Positions 23,157 to 32,226 of a stretch of 64,000 bases of DNA are shown here, in pieces. Position numbers and translations under genes: made by a program. The notes under the pieces were generated by a model. That model saw only the letters and a program-made list of their open reading frames with translations, was not told the origin of the DNA and did not search any database. This DNA is from Flammeovirgaceae bacterium UBA2366 (GTDB lineage: Bacteria > Bacteroidota > Bacteroidia > Cytophagales > Cyclobacteriaceae), in assembly GCA_002344065.1 (NCBI GenBank), contig DDTK01000007.1:186001-250000 (forward strand), written 5' to 3'. Every line of letters begins with the position of its first letter. The stretch's first letter is position 1.

Positions 23157-25601
23157 TTAGAAAGTTGTTGAATCCGTTATTGTCCGCTTTGATTTTTTAG
23201 CGTTGGTGTAATAGCGTTCGTATTTTCGAAACAATAAAGATTCCTCCGGTGTTAAGTTGCGCCTGGCTGAAATACTTTTCAGTAAATTCCAGGCATACCA
23301 CGTTCCACTGTATCGACCAGGCATGTCGTGCATGGCATTCAATTGATTGAGCAAGTATAACGACAACCGAGGCGTGATTATGCCGGCATGCCGACTGTAG
23401 TACCGCGAAATAAATGTCATGGATTGTTGTGCAATTTCGGTTTGCCGGGAGTTGCCCGGCTCGAAATAAAGACTCAGGTATTGCAAGGCCTTCAGGTGGT
23501 AATCCAGATAAAGTTGAATAATCTGATCCGGACAAATTCGCTTGTTGATTTTTTTAAGCAAGCTCACCAGTTTGTTCATTTCCTCCAACTGTACTTCTGC
23601 ATCCTGAAAATAGTTTTCTAACGGTTCCCAGTTTGTAACATTATAGTGAACCAATGTCAATAAGTCGAATTCGTACAGGTTATCGGAGCTGATGACGTGC
23701 TGCCGGATGCTCGGTTCCTTAGCAACGAAAAGCAATTTCAGGTAAAACAACAAGGGACTGTAAACAGGTTTGCCGTACGATGGCCGATACCGTCCATCCG
23801 GAAAGGATACTTGTAATGAGCCACCGTAATCTTCCGCCAGTTCATCCAGCCAATCATCGGAATACGTCTTGGGTTTTTCATTTCGTGTAAGCACCAATTT
23901 TTCGCAAGGCACATCACCAAACTGTGTCATGTATTGCAAAAACGACAACTGATTGAGTTTGTAGCTCCTAAACCGGGGGCTGTTCGGGTAGTCCAGCTCA
24001 CACATCGCTTCCAACGACAGCCAACCATTCTTTACATAATCAAAGGTGTAAGTTTGTATGTCTACCAATTGCCTGCGGAACTTTTCGTATTGAATGTGAA
24101 GGTTACCGGGCCGTTGAATCAACGCGATCAGGTTTAATTGGGCCACCAGAAATGAGTCGTTAAATTTTCTATCGTTGGCATATTTATCCCAAAGCAACGA
24201 ATCGCGATGGTTACTTCGCTCGAAGAGAATGATTTCATGGTACACAGAAAGTATGCGTGTTAGGTTGTTGTTTACCGCATTATCGATTACATCGGCATAC
24301 TCCTTCGAGGTGATTTGATCGTTCACCATCAGCTCAAACAGGTAAGCAATGATGCCCATGACACGCGCCTCTACTTCAGGCGGTGATGCACCCTTGCTTT
24401 CTTTCGGATCAAGTTGCCTTTCCCAATACGTGAAATCGCGCTTTACCCGTGCAAACAGATCTTCTCCTTCCAGCCTTTTTGCCAGCACCAGCCTAAGCGA
24501 TGCTTTTCGATGTTGGCTCAGGTACGGTTCTACCGATTGAAGTAATGCGGCATCGGTATTTAACCGTAGGCGTAAATCTTCATTGCTCAGGGTATCGAGT
24601 CCTTGATAAGGCGTGTTCTTTATTGACTGCCGAAACAATTCATACCCAAACATGATGATGAGCGTATCCGACACAATGGGTTCGCTGTTGTATTGACGCA
24701 AGGCATCGAGCAGAACATTGGCCCGTTTCTTTTGCAACCGCAAGTTATTTTCTTCGCTGCCTTCCATGGAAGAATACCCTTCGATGGTGGCGTTGAGGAT
24801 GCTGTAATTGTTTTCGCGCAGGAATTCAATTACCCGTTTCAGGTCTTCCGGTTTAGGGGTTACGCTGTTTTTATCAAAATAAAGTTCAACGCTGTGGCGC
24901 ACAGGTTCGCGGTCGGGTGCACGATAACGGTGGTACTTGAAGCGATCGATGCCGTAGCCGTTCATCTTGCGTAATTCGTGAAAACGGTTTATCGGTGTGC
25001 ACGGTGTAGTATCCAGGGCGGGCAGGCGGGGCGCAAAACTCATGGGCAACCTATCGGTTCGGTACCGGGCTTTACGGAACAGGGTGCCGTATACGTTCAG
25101 GGTTATGGGTGCGGTGAGCACTTCCGATACGGTGTACACCGGTATCCAGTTGTGTTTAAAGAAAAAGCCGCCTCCGCTACCGGCAAAAAACTTGTCGCGG
25201 TTGCGCGGGTAAAATTGAAGCAATTGCTTTTTGCGTACCCGGTTGGTAAAAAATGTTGTGTCAGCTTTTAGTTCGTCTACCCGTGCATCGAGTGTGGGCT
25301 GCACGGCAGGCAGCATATCCTTACGGGAGAAGCGGTAACGCTTATTGGCCGATTGTAGCGTAAAGCGCTTGAAGAACTTGGGGAGCTTATCAAAATCATT
25401 GGCCACCACCCAGGCGGATTGTGGTGAAAACCGGATGTGCAGCCGGCCGGGGATACGCTTGTTTTTCTTTTTCAGGGTGAGGTCGCGGTAGGTGATGGTG
25501 ATGGAGTCTTGCTGTGATTCGGGTTCCAAAAAGAACTGGGCTGTGGCCAACAAGGGCCATGTAAGCAAAAGCAAGAACAGGTTGAGGCGCAGGACAGTCA
25601 T
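23157..25601 (-). CDS. Large secreted protein with an internal OmpA-like domain
   Basis: An 814-residue protein with a signal peptide (MTVLRLNLFLLLLTWPLLATAQ). Around residues 240-310 there is an OmpA/MotB-type peptidoglycan-binding segment: VELYFDKNSVTP, then ATIEGYSSMEGS, then NNLRLQKKRANVLLDAL, the family's closing motif. The domain is normally C-terminal, but here about 500 further residues follow. They are rich in helices with Tyr, Leu and Arg and have no motif that I recognise. The N-terminal 230 residues are also unknown and carry many basic and aromatic residues. Probably a periplasmic protein that grips the cell wall. It is a single-gene unit. Confidence 0.85.
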   Translation of the reverse strand: MTVLRLNLFLLLLTWPLLATAQFFLEPESQQDSITITYRDLTLKKKNKRIPGRLHIRFSPQSAWVVANDFDKLPKFFKRFTLQSANKRYRFSRKDMLPAVQPTLDARVDELKADTTFFTNRVRKKQLLQFYPRNRDKFFAGSGGGFFFKHNWIPVYTVSEVLTAPITLNVYGTLFRKARYRTDRLPMSFAPRLPALDTTPCTPINRFHELRKMNGYGIDRFKYHRYRAPDREPVRHSVELYFDKNSVTPKPEDLKRVIEFLRENNYSILNATIEGYSSMEGSEENNLRLQKKRANVLLDALRQYNSEPIVSDTLIIMFGYELFRQSIKNTPYQGLDTLSNEDLRLRLNTDAALLQSVEPYLSQHRKASLRLVLAKRLEGEDLFARVKRDFTYWERQLDPKESKGASPPEVEARVMGIIAYLFELMVNDQITSKEYADVIDNAVNNNLTRILSVYHEIILFERSNHRDSLLWDKYANDRKFNDSFLVAQLNLIALIQRPGNLHIQYEKFRRQLVDIQTYTFDYVKNGWLSLEAMCELDYPNSPRFRSYKLNQLSFLQYMTQFGDVPCEKLVLTRNEKPKTYSDDWLDELAEDYGGSLQVSFPDGRYRPSYGKPVYSPLLFYLKLLFVAKEPSIRQHVISSDNLYEFDLLTLVHYNVTNWEPLENYFQDAEVQLEEMNKLVSLLKKINKRICPDQIIQLYLDYHLKALQYLSLYFEPGNSRQTEIAQQSMTFISRYYSRHAGIITPRLSLYLLNQLNAMHDMPGRYSGTWYAWNLLKSISARRNLTPEESLLFRKYERYYTNAKKSKRTITDSTTF

Positions 25602-25701
25602 AACCGTATACCTTACACGTTAAAAGTGCAACGGGTATTGTGACAAGTGCTGACAAAAGTTTAGGTTGCCCATCCGGATCACAAAAATGAACCGATTTGG
25701 G

Positions 25702-26919
25702 CTACTCATGCCTGATCGCCTCCACCGGATTTAACCGTGAAGCGCGAATGGCCGGGTAGGTACCGAAGATGATGCCCACCAAAATGGAGAGTACGGTTAT
25801 CACCAAAAACGTGTTCCAGGTATATGCGGCCTGAAACGGTACTTCGGTAATGGCTTTGATGATGGGAATGATCACCATGGTGCCGAGCACGCCCAGCACC
25901 AATCCTAAAAAACTGCCAAATGCCGAAACGGTAATCGACTCGGAGAGAAACAGCAACATGATGTCGCGCCTGTTGGCGCCCGTGGCTTTGCGTATACCGA
26001 TCTCGGCCGTGCGCTCCGTTACAGATATGAGCAGCACATTCATTACGCCAATGCCACCCACCAAAACGGAAATGCCTACGATCAACCCCATGATCACCCG
26101 GAAAAGCAAAAACCCCTTGGTGGCCTGTTCAATGCGAAACTCGTTGGTGATGATGCGGAAGTTTTGTTTGGCATCTGGATCGTGTTTTTCCAGCCAGGTG
26201 TTGATGTCGGTTTTCAGTGCAGGAATTTCTTCCGTCTTTTCGGCTTCCAGGATAATTTCCGGTGGTGTGCCTTGCAGTTCGGTTTCACTCAGTGTGGTTA
26301 TGGGAAAATAAATTTTCGGTGTGTTTACTGCATCTTCTTTGAGTATGCCTTTTATGATGTGTGGTTTGTTGTTAATGGTGATGGTGGTTTCCAGCGCAGT
26401 GGTTTCATTCAACTCAGCAGCGTTTAGAAACGCGTGGTTCACTACGGCATAATTTCTTTTTTCGGTTAAATCTTTTTCTGTAAAAGTTGAGCCGGTGGCG
26501 ACTACACACGTAGGTTCAAGTGTTTCGCTGGTGGCCAGTAGCAGTGTTCCGATTTTTTTACCCAATGTAAGCCCTGCTTCTCCGGAAGATGTGGAACGTA
26601 TATGAGGTTTAGCCGGCTTGCTCAGGTTTTCAGTAAGCTGTTTGAAACGGGCGTAATCAATTATGTTGATGCTGTCTTTGCGGATGCGCACTTCGTTTAC
26701 CCGTTTGTAGGCTTCCGTTTGGATGATGATGGCGTTGAGGGAGGTGGTTTGCGAAATCTGGTCGCGGGCAAATTCTTCCATGCCGTCAATGAGTGAAAGA
26801 ATGGAAACCAACGCGGCTACGCCAATGACAATACCCAAAACCGAGAGGAAGGTATGCAGTACGTTCGACCGGATGTTGGCAAAGGCCAGGGCGAAGGAGT
26901 TGAGGATTTTGCGTAGCAT
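25702..26919 (-). CDS. ABC transporter permease of the MacB/FtsX type
   Basis: A 405-residue permease with one N-terminal membrane helix (about residues 20-42), a periplasmic MacB-type domain of about 230 residues and three C-terminal helices. The junction motif GGIGVMNVLLISVTERTAEIGIRKATGA is characteristic of the family, and the C-terminus ends with the common PAIRASRLNPVEAIRHE block. MacB-type permeases work as dimers that move lipoproteins, peptides or antibiotics mechanically. No ATPase or membrane-fusion gene is adjacent in the window. Confidence 0.93.
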   Translation of the reverse strand: MLRKILNSFALAFANIRSNVLHTFLSVLGIVIGVAALVSILSLIDGMEEFARDQISQTTSLNAIIIQTEAYKRVNEVRIRKDSINIIDYARFKQLTENLSKPAKPHIRSTSSGEAGLTLGKKIGTLLLATSETLEPTCVVATGSTFTEKDLTEKRNYAVVNHAFLNAAELNETTALETTITINNKPHIIKGILKEDAVNTPKIYFPITTLSETELQGTPPEIILEAEKTEEIPALKTDINTWLEKHDPDAKQNFRIITNEFRIEQATKGFLLFRVIMGLIVGISVLVGGIGVMNVLLISVTERTAEIGIRKATGANRRDIMLLFLSESITVSAFGSFLGLVLGVLGTMVIIPIIKAITEVPFQAAYTWNTFLVITVLSILVGIIFGTYPAIRASRLNPVEAIRHE

Positions 26920-26975
26920 AGTGGAATTTTCACCAAAGACTGAAATGCGTTTGATTTGTTACGCTTAAGATGTGA

Positions 26976-27395
26976 TTATGTTATTTTTTCATTGAATTCC
27001 TTGGCTGTTACAATTTTTGTGCGGCCATAAATTTTGATATGAAGCAAGTCTTTATCTCCGGTGATTAAATAGTTTGCTTTGCTTTCTTTAGCCAGTGCCA
27101 GCAAGAAATCGTCTTTTGGGTCCCGACAGATCGGATCAATTTTTCCTATTCTGATTTTTTCAGCAATAATATCAAGAAGTGAAAGTAAATCTGAAACTTT
27201 ATCCTCCTCAAAATACTTCTTTAGTTTTGTCCGAGAAGTAACAAGCTTCAATTCTCTGATCAGTTGTTCTGATATAATTATTTTTACCTTTTCGTTAACG
27301 ATCAGATCTTTTAGGTTATGCAGCTCCTTACCAACTAAAAAGCTAATCCAAATATTGGTATCAACAATGACCCTACTTTGCTTTTGACTGCGCAT
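26976..27395 (-). CDS. PIN-domain toxin of a type II toxin-antitoxin pair
   Basis: A 139-residue PIN-fold ribonuclease. Acidic residues of the active site are visible in VDTNIWISFL near residue 12, DPKDDFLLALA near 98 and LITGDKDLL near 115. It resembles the group labelled 'putative toxin-antitoxin system toxin component, PIN family'. The start overlaps the end of the upstream small gene by 23 bases, the tight coupling typical of toxin-antitoxin pairs. Its RNA target is unknown. Confidence 0.88.
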   Translation of the reverse strand: MRSQKQSRVIVDTNIWISFLVGKELHNLKDLIVNEKVKIIISEQLIRELKLVTSRTKLKKYFEEDKVSDLLSLLDIIAEKIRIGKIDPICRDPKDDFLLALAKESKANYLITGDKDLLHIKIYGRTKIVTAKEFNEKIT

Positions 27396-27609
27396 ATAAT
27401 TCAGTTCTTACCTTTTCAACTTCCTTGTCGATGGTAGACTGATCCAGGTCATCTGTTTTAAAAGCTTTTAGTAGTGCAGTAAGCTTTGCATCAATGATCT
27501 CTTTCTCAAGCTCTTTTGATAGCCGCAGTTTTTCCTTCTTCGATAACTGTTTAACCAGCTTAAGGATTTGGCTGAATTCCAAGTCAATGTTGTATGTCTC
27601 TGTTCTCAT
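27373..27609 (-). CDS. Antitoxin partner of the PIN toxin
   Basis: A 78-residue protein just upstream of the PIN gene, overlapping it by 23 bases. It is mostly helical and highly charged (KQLSKKEKLRLSKELEKEI), with a hydrophobic start. I see no clear DNA-binding ribbon-helix-helix or AbrB motif. Position, size and overlap identify it as the antitoxin; the sequence alone does not. The frame is open to 27645, but the ATG at 27609 (MRTETYN) is the more natural start. Confidence 0.8.
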   Translation of the reverse strand: MRTETYNIDLEFSQILKLVKQLSKKEKLRLSKELEKEIIDAKLTALLKAFKTDDLDQSTIDKEVEKVRTELYAQSKAK

Positions 27610-27759
27610 GACTTTCAAATTTAGTAAAATTTTACTCGTCCTCAATTTGGGACTAGACCTTTTTAATTATCGTCTCCTGAACAAGTAGAACCTGCCTTCA
27701 TTCTCCATCTTCTCCCTCTTGATTGGAGTTTTTCTCTAACAAGGTTTGGTGAGTAAATG

Positions 27760-27786
27760 CTTTGTTGGTGAAGAACACCAGCAAAG
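27760..27786. terminator. Hairpin downstream of the parvulin gene
   Basis: CTTTGTTGGTG (27760-27770) pairs with CACCAGCAAAG (27776-27786) over 11 positions with one G-T pair around the 5-base loop AAGAA. It lies just past the end of the parvulin gene on the minus strand. No clear T-run follows in that direction, so its role as a terminator is only likely. Confidence 0.4.
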
Positions 27787-27806
27787 GCAAAGACTGAGAA
27801 TCAATT

Positions 27807-28454
27807 CTAATTGCTTACTTCAACGCAGATAGCTGTTACTCTTTTTCCCCTAAGCGGTTTATACGAATTCTTAACTATATAATACCATTTTTCACTCGGA
27901 ATGTCCACTTTAAATATTTCCCCAAAATCATTTTTTCTTATTGCATCTTCGAATTCATTCATCATCATACCCTCTTCGAACCAGCCTAAATCTCCACCGT
28001 TTTTTGCGTTTCCGTCCATCGAGTACATTTTTGCCAAGTTGTCAAATGACTCTCCACCGTTCAGCTTATTTAAAATTAGTTGTCTTAAACTGTCAATTCT
28101 ATGAATATCAATTTCATTATTGTTGAAATAGATATACTGGACTCTCAACAATTCAATATCTTCAAATTGAAGTATTTTAAATATGAAAGTCTTGTTTCTG
28201 TCATTGCTTTCAAATGCTAAAATATCTCCAGCTTCTTTTGATAGAAACATATTGGCAAGTTCACTAGTATCATTTGAATTGTATTGATACAATTGACCTC
28301 TAAAAAGTTTTTCTTTTGCTTTTAGATAAGACTCCGCTTGTTCCGGTGTTTTTATATCTGATAGTTCTTGTATAATGGACTCTGTACCTACTTGTCCATT
28401 TGAAGTAGCGAATGCAAACAGAGAAATTATTAATAATAAGTACTTTATTCTCAC
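27807..28454 (-). CDS. Parvulin-type peptidyl-prolyl isomerase, exported
   Basis: A 215-residue protein with a signal peptide (ends near ATSNGQ). Its C-terminal half has a parvulin/SurA-like rotamase domain: LNGGESFDNLAKMYSMDG, then NGGDLGWFEEGMMMNEFEDAI near residues 155-175, then VDIPSEKWYYIVKN. The N-terminal half, helical and charged, resembles no domain that I know. It probably helps envelope proteins fold in the periplasm. Codon use is somewhat more AT-rich than in neighbouring genes. Confidence 0.85.
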   Translation of the reverse strand: MRIKYLLLIISLFAFATSNGQVGTESIIQELSDIKTPEQAESYLKAKEKLFRGQLYQYNSNDTSELANMFLSKEAGDILAFESNDRNKTFIFKILQFEDIELLRVQYIYFNNNEIDIHRIDSLRQLILNKLNGGESFDNLAKMYSMDGNAKNGGDLGWFEEGMMMNEFEDAIRKNDFGEIFKVDIPSEKWYYIVKNSYKPLRGKRVTAICVEVSN

Positions 28455-28491
28455 CGTTTAGTTATTGCTGTAGTCATTGTTTGCACTTTAA

Positions 28492-29397
28492 TCACTTCAC
28501 CTCCTCATCCGGCAACATCTCAATATCGTGAATCAATACTTTTTTTGCAATGGCTTGCCCGGTTTTGGTGGCGGCAAGTCCGCCCAACGCTGTTTCCTTG
28601 TAGCGCGTTTCCATGCTGGCGCCTATCTCGCCCATGGCTTCAATCACCTCATCAACGGGTATTACGCTGCTTACATTGGCCAACCCAATTTGTGCGGAGC
28701 TAAACGCAATGGCTGCGGCACTGGCGTTGCGTACAATGCAGGGCACTTCAACCAGTCCGGCTACGGGGTCGCATACAAGGCCTAACATGCATTGCACCGT
28801 AATCGCCACGGCATTAAAAATCTGGTCGGTGTTGCCTCCCAAACAAAATACAATGGCGGCTGCGCCCATCGCGGCAGCCGTGCCGGTCTCTGCCTGGCAA
28901 CCGCCTACGGCACCGGCAATGCTGGCTTTCTGTTCCATGATCAGCGCTACACCGGCAGCAAGCAACATGGCCTCAAGAATTTTTTTATCGTCAACGCTGT
29001 GAATTTCCTGCAACGTGTACAGTACGCCCGGCATAATGCCGCTCGCGCCCGCTGTCGGTGCGGCCACCACGCGCCCCATGCACGAGTTTACTTCTTTCGC
29101 GGCCAGCGCGCGTGAAATCAGGTTTTGAAATTCTTTGGAAAGAACGGTTTGCGGATGGTTGTACACTTTCTTGGCCCCGTTGTTTACCATGCCTGAACGC
29201 GAAGTCATGTCTTCGGTAAGCCCGGTAACTACGGCTTCTTTCATTACGGTCCAGGCTTTTTCAAGGCCATCCCATATCTGTTGTTCCGATCGTCCTTTTT
29301 GTGTTTGCTCATACTCAAGCACTACTTGTACCAACGACAGGTTGTTGTCGGTTGCGTATTTTTTCCAGTTTGTAAAGGAGTCAAATAGAAAAGCCAT
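28492..29397 (-). CDS. sdaA: L-serine ammonia-lyase, alpha-type subunit
   Basis: Iron-sulfur L-serine dehydratase that turns serine into pyruvate and ammonia. The 301-residue protein matches the alpha chain of the two-chain type: NSCMGRVVAAPTAGASGIMPG near residue 103, CLGGNTDQIFNA near 187 and GLVCDPVAGLVEVPC near 205. These cysteines are expected to hold the [4Fe-4S] cluster. In the two-chain enzymes a separate beta subunit is needed; no such gene is adjacent here. Serine is also made by the glycine pathway, for which gcvP, gcvH and lipA lie nearby. Confidence 0.93.
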   Translation of the reverse strand: MAFLFDSFTNWKKYATDNNLSLVQVVLEYEQTQKGRSEQQIWDGLEKAWTVMKEAVVTGLTEDMTSRSGMVNNGAKKVYNHPQTVLSKEFQNLISRALAAKEVNSCMGRVVAAPTAGASGIMPGVLYTLQEIHSVDDKKILEAMLLAAGVALIMEQKASIAGAVGGCQAETGTAAAMGAAAIVFCLGGNTDQIFNAVAITVQCMLGLVCDPVAGLVEVPCIVRNASAAAIAFSSAQIGLANVSSVIPVDEVIEAMGEIGASMETRYKETALGGLAATKTGQAIAKKVLIHDIEMLPDEEVK

Positions 29398-29450
29398 CGT
29401 AAGTCAGTAATTTATTGTTCTTTTCCCGATTTCAGTTTGAAGTTACATTT

Positions 29451-30260
29451 TTATAACCACACCAGTTCTGCAATTTTTTGAATGGCTACCAGGCTGATCA
29501 CGATAAGAAAGAGAATAGTCACGGCCCGAGCTGATATTTTATGACTAAGTGTTACGCCTAATGGCGAACCAATGACTACACCGATTACAATGGGTATTAT
29601 CATAGGAAAGACAATAAGCCCTTGGCTATTGGGTATATTGAATGTCGGCTCAAAGAAAAGATTGTTGATGCTTAGCCACACTGCTATCGCGGCAATGGTA
29701 CCAAACGAAATGGATTTGGCTTTCAGGATATCAACTCGCTGCCATAAATTAAGCATGGGTATAATGAGGGTTCCGCCTCCCAAGCCGGTGAGGGCCGCGG
29801 CCGAACCGGCCAGACTACCTGTTACCAGCAGCTTTGGCCGGGTAACGTGCTCTGCGCCCACACTGGAAAGCCTGAGCTTCTTAAATGTTTGAATGATGAT
29901 AATGAACATGAAGAACACAACGACTCCATTAAATAATTCGCGTGAGTAGAAACTACTCTTAGCCACAAGCTCAAACACTGCAAATGAAAATGATACAGCG
30001 CCCAGGGCTGTCCATAAGGTTTCTTTAGGATAAAATGACCTATGCCTTAAGGATGTAACTACATTGGATAGCGAAGAAACCATAGTGGCAAAAATGGCGT
30101 TGGCTATGGTAACACTTACATAATGCTGTTCAGGTACACCAAACCGCTGCAACACCAGCGGAATAACGGCCACCATTAAGAACCCTGTGCCAATACCGGT
30201 GAGTCCGGCAATAAAGCCACCGATCAGGCCGGCCAGTACCAAAAGTAAATTTTCAATCAT
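29451..30260 (-). CDS. TauE/SafE-family membrane transporter
   Basis: A 269-residue multi-pass protein of the TauE/SafE (DUF81) family of presumed anion exporters. The two halves share the family's glycine-rich helix pattern: GLIGGFIAGLTGIGTGFLMV at the N-terminus and GSLAGSAAALTGLGGGTLIIPML in the middle. About eight membrane helices are predicted by eye. Substrates in the family include sulfite, sulfonates and sulfoacetate, but this cannot be decided here. A TACCTTTG box lies upstream. Confidence 0.9.
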   Translation of the reverse strand: MIENLLLVLAGLIGGFIAGLTGIGTGFLMVAVIPLVLQRFGVPEQHYVSVTIANAIFATMVSSLSNVVTSLRHRSFYPKETLWTALGAVSFSFAVFELVAKSSFYSRELFNGVVVFFMFIIIIQTFKKLRLSSVGAEHVTRPKLLVTGSLAGSAAALTGLGGGTLIIPMLNLWQRVDILKAKSISFGTIAAIAVWLSINNLFFEPTFNIPNSQGLIVFPMIIPIVIGVVIGSPLGVTLSHKISARAVTILFLIVISLVAIQKIAELVWL

Positions 30261-30285
30261 GGAGTGAAAGAAACAAAGTATATTT

Positions 30286-30293
30286 CAAAGGTA
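30286..30293 (-). promoter_or_regulatory. Candidate -7 box TACCTTTG for the TauE-type gene
   Basis: On the minus strand the bases read TACCTTTG, an exact TAnnTTTG match, 26 bases before the ATG at 30260. The position fits a leader of about 19 bases. The divergent secreted-protein gene begins at 30300, so the box sits in a very short shared control region. Confidence 0.45.
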
Positions 30294-30299
30294 ATGGCA

Positions 30300-30731
30300 A
30301 TGATCAATAAACTTATCATTCTGTTTCTTTTCTGTAGCTCAGTTTCCTTTGCCCAGGAGGTTGACGTTTGGCAGGTGCTTTCTGAAGTCGGCTTTGAAAC
30401 CCAGCCGAGCCGCGAAACCGGTTTTGAAATTGAATCGCCAAAATTCAGCAAGCGGCTGTGGAGTTACAACGGTAAAGTAGTTCGGGTGAAAGGATACCTG
30501 ATACCAATGGCCGAACTGGGTGGCAGGAATGAATATATGCTTTCTTCGTTGCCTTTTAATCAATGTTATTTTTGTGGAGGCGCAGGACCAGAAACAGTAG
30601 TGGAGGTGCAAACCAAACAGAATATCAAGTTTGTTACCCGTCAGATAGTATTGGAAGGGATTCTATTCTTGAATGAATCTGATCCGGATCATCATATGTA
30701 TATTATTAAAGACGCTAAGCTTATTGATTGA
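30300..30731 (+). CDS. Secreted CxxC protein of unknown family (copy 1)
   Basis: A 143-residue protein with a signal peptide (MINKLIILFLFCSSVSFAQ). Its core is KGYLIPM, then YMLSSLPFNQCYFCGGAGPE, with Cys89 and Cys92 as a CxxC pair. A second protein in the window (32392-32856) shares the pattern LPxNxCxFCGxxGPExVVxV and 'G-Y-hydrophobic-P'. The C-terminal half is beta-rich (VLEGILFLNESDPDHHMYIIKDA). The fold recalls the DUF3299 group, where a similar segment follows a Gly-Tyr-x-x-Pro turn; this is from memory. It could bind a metal or form a disulfide in the periplasm. I chose the Met before the hydrophobic stretch over earlier in-frame starts. Confidence 0.8.
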   Translation: MINKLIILFLFCSSVSFAQEVDVWQVLSEVGFETQPSRETGFEIESPKFSKRLWSYNGKVVRVKGYLIPMAELGGRNEYMLSSLPFNQCYFCGGAGPETVVEVQTKQNIKFVTRQIVLEGILFLNESDPDHHMYIIKDAKLID

Positions 30732-30737
30732 TTTGTT

Positions 30738-30790
30738 GATGAGCTAATTCGTTGATTTGAAGATTTGAAAATGAATTAATTTGAAAATTG
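30738..30790. repeat. Word-repeat spacer with GATTTGAAAAT units
   Basis: The 60-base gap between the CxxC gene and the M28 peptidase gene is almost wholly built of related words: GATTTGTTGATGAGCTAATT, then GTTGATTTGAAGATTTGAAAATG, then AATTAATTTGAAAATTG. These are the same words as in the atpD-atpC spacer at 7.38-7.45 kb (there GAGCTGATTTGAAAATTT on the minus strand). Here the copies are direct repeats rather than a clear hairpin. Confidence 0.65.
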
Positions 30791-30791
30791 T

Positions 30792-32165
30792 ATGCGATAT
30801 TTTTTACTGGTTGCGCTGTTATCCACAAACCTGAAATTACCGGCTCAATCAACAGATGAGCAATTTATCAGAAAGATTTACGATGAGGCATTGGCACGGG
30901 GACAGTCGTATGAAATGCTGGAACACTTGTGCACGAAAATTGGTCCGCGCCTGAGTGGTTCACCCGGGGCTGCGGCAGCAGTTGAGTGGAGCCGCCAGGT
31001 GATGCAGGCCTTTGGTTTTGATTCAGTGTGGCTGCAACCGGTAATGGTACCGCATTGGGTTCGGGGCAAAAAGGAAATCGGGCGAATAGTCAATTCAAAA
31101 AAATTGGGATCGGAAGAAGTTAACATCTGCGCCTTAGGGGGTTCAGTAGGAACCGGAGCAACCGGAATGTTGGCCAATGTGGTGGAAGTAAGAAGCTGGG
31201 ATGAGTTAAAGCAACTTGGTGAGAAAGGCATAAAAGGCAAGATTGTCTTCTTTAACCGGCCTATGGATCCAAAAGTGATTCCAATGTTCAGCTCCTATGG
31301 CGGAGCGGTTGATCAGCGTGCAAACGGTGCATCAGAGGCTGCTAAGCTTGGCGCCATTGGTGTGATTGTTCGTTCGATGGGTGTTAACCTCGAAGATTAT
31401 CCTCACACAGGTTCGTTACGGTATGCCTTGAATGTTCCGAAAATTCCGGCTGTTGCAATCGCTACACGCCATGCCGAGTTGTTGAGCAGTCTCTTGAAGG
31501 ATGACAAAGAATTGAAATTCTATTTTGAAACGCACTGTGAAACGCTACCCGATGCACCATCTTTTAATGTGGTTGGCGAATTGCGCGGCACACAATACCC
31601 GGATGAGATTATTGTAGTGGGCGGCCACCTGGACAGTTGGGATTTAGGACAAGGCGCGCACGATGATGGCACCGGCTGTGTGCAGTCGATAGAAGTACTG
31701 CGCATTTATAAAGCCATGGGTTACAAACCCAAACGCACCATTCGTTCGGTTATGTTTATGAATGAAGAGAACGGTTTGCGCGGAGGTGTGGAATATGCCA
31801 ACCAGGCAAAACTTAAAAATGAAAGGCACATCGCAGCCCTGGAATCTGATCGAGGTGGATTTACCCCACGTGGTTTTACATTACCATCCGATGCAAAGGC
31901 AAAGGAGAAAATAAGAAGCTGGAAACCGTTGCTGGAACCTTACGGACTTTCTGATTTCAGTCAGGAAGGCGGTGGTGCTGATATTAGTCCGCTCGCACCG
32001 CAAGGTGTTCCGCTTATGGGTTTCTTACCTGACTCACAACGTTACTTTAACTATCACCACACATCAGAAGATACATTTGATAAAGTAGATAAACGCGAGC
32101 TGGAGTTAGGTGCAGCATCCATGGCTGCATTATTGTATCTTATCGATCAATACGGGCTTAAATAG
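30792..32165 (+). CDS. M28-family metallopeptidase, carboxypeptidase Q-like, secreted
   Basis: A 457-residue zinc peptidase with a signal peptide. Metal ligands typical of M28 are visible: His in VGGHLDSWD near residue 281, Asp in HDDGTGC, the catalytic Glu-Glu in FMNEENGLRG, Asp in ESDRGG and the last His in FNYHHTSEDTFDKVD. A protease-associated-type insert lies in the first half (about 110-240). The order of domains matches carboxypeptidase Q, which cleaves small peptides. It follows the CxxC gene by 60 bases and is probably read with it. Confidence 0.92.
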   Translation: MRYFLLVALLSTNLKLPAQSTDEQFIRKIYDEALARGQSYEMLEHLCTKIGPRLSGSPGAAAAVEWSRQVMQAFGFDSVWLQPVMVPHWVRGKKEIGRIVNSKKLGSEEVNICALGGSVGTGATGMLANVVEVRSWDELKQLGEKGIKGKIVFFNRPMDPKVIPMFSSYGGAVDQRANGASEAAKLGAIGVIVRSMGVNLEDYPHTGSLRYALNVPKIPAVAIATRHAELLSSLLKDDKELKFYFETHCETLPDAPSFNVVGELRGTQYPDEIIVVGGHLDSWDLGQGAHDDGTGCVQSIEVLRIYKAMGYKPKRTIRSVMFMNEENGLRGGVEYANQAKLKNERHIAALESDRGGFTPRGFTLPSDAKAKEKIRSWKPLLEPYGLSDFSQEGGGADISPLAPQGVPLMGFLPDSQRYFNYHHTSEDTFDKVDKRELELGAASMAALLYLIDQYGLK

Positions 32166-32226
32166 ATTTAATTTTATGAATCGGGTTACGGTCAGTACAA
32201 CTTACTTATTAAGGCATAATTAACAT

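Noticed and set aside
25850..26311. 153-codon plus-strand open frame
   Set aside because: Antisense to the MacB-like permease; it has Met/Pro/Ser-biased low-complexity translation typical of shadows.
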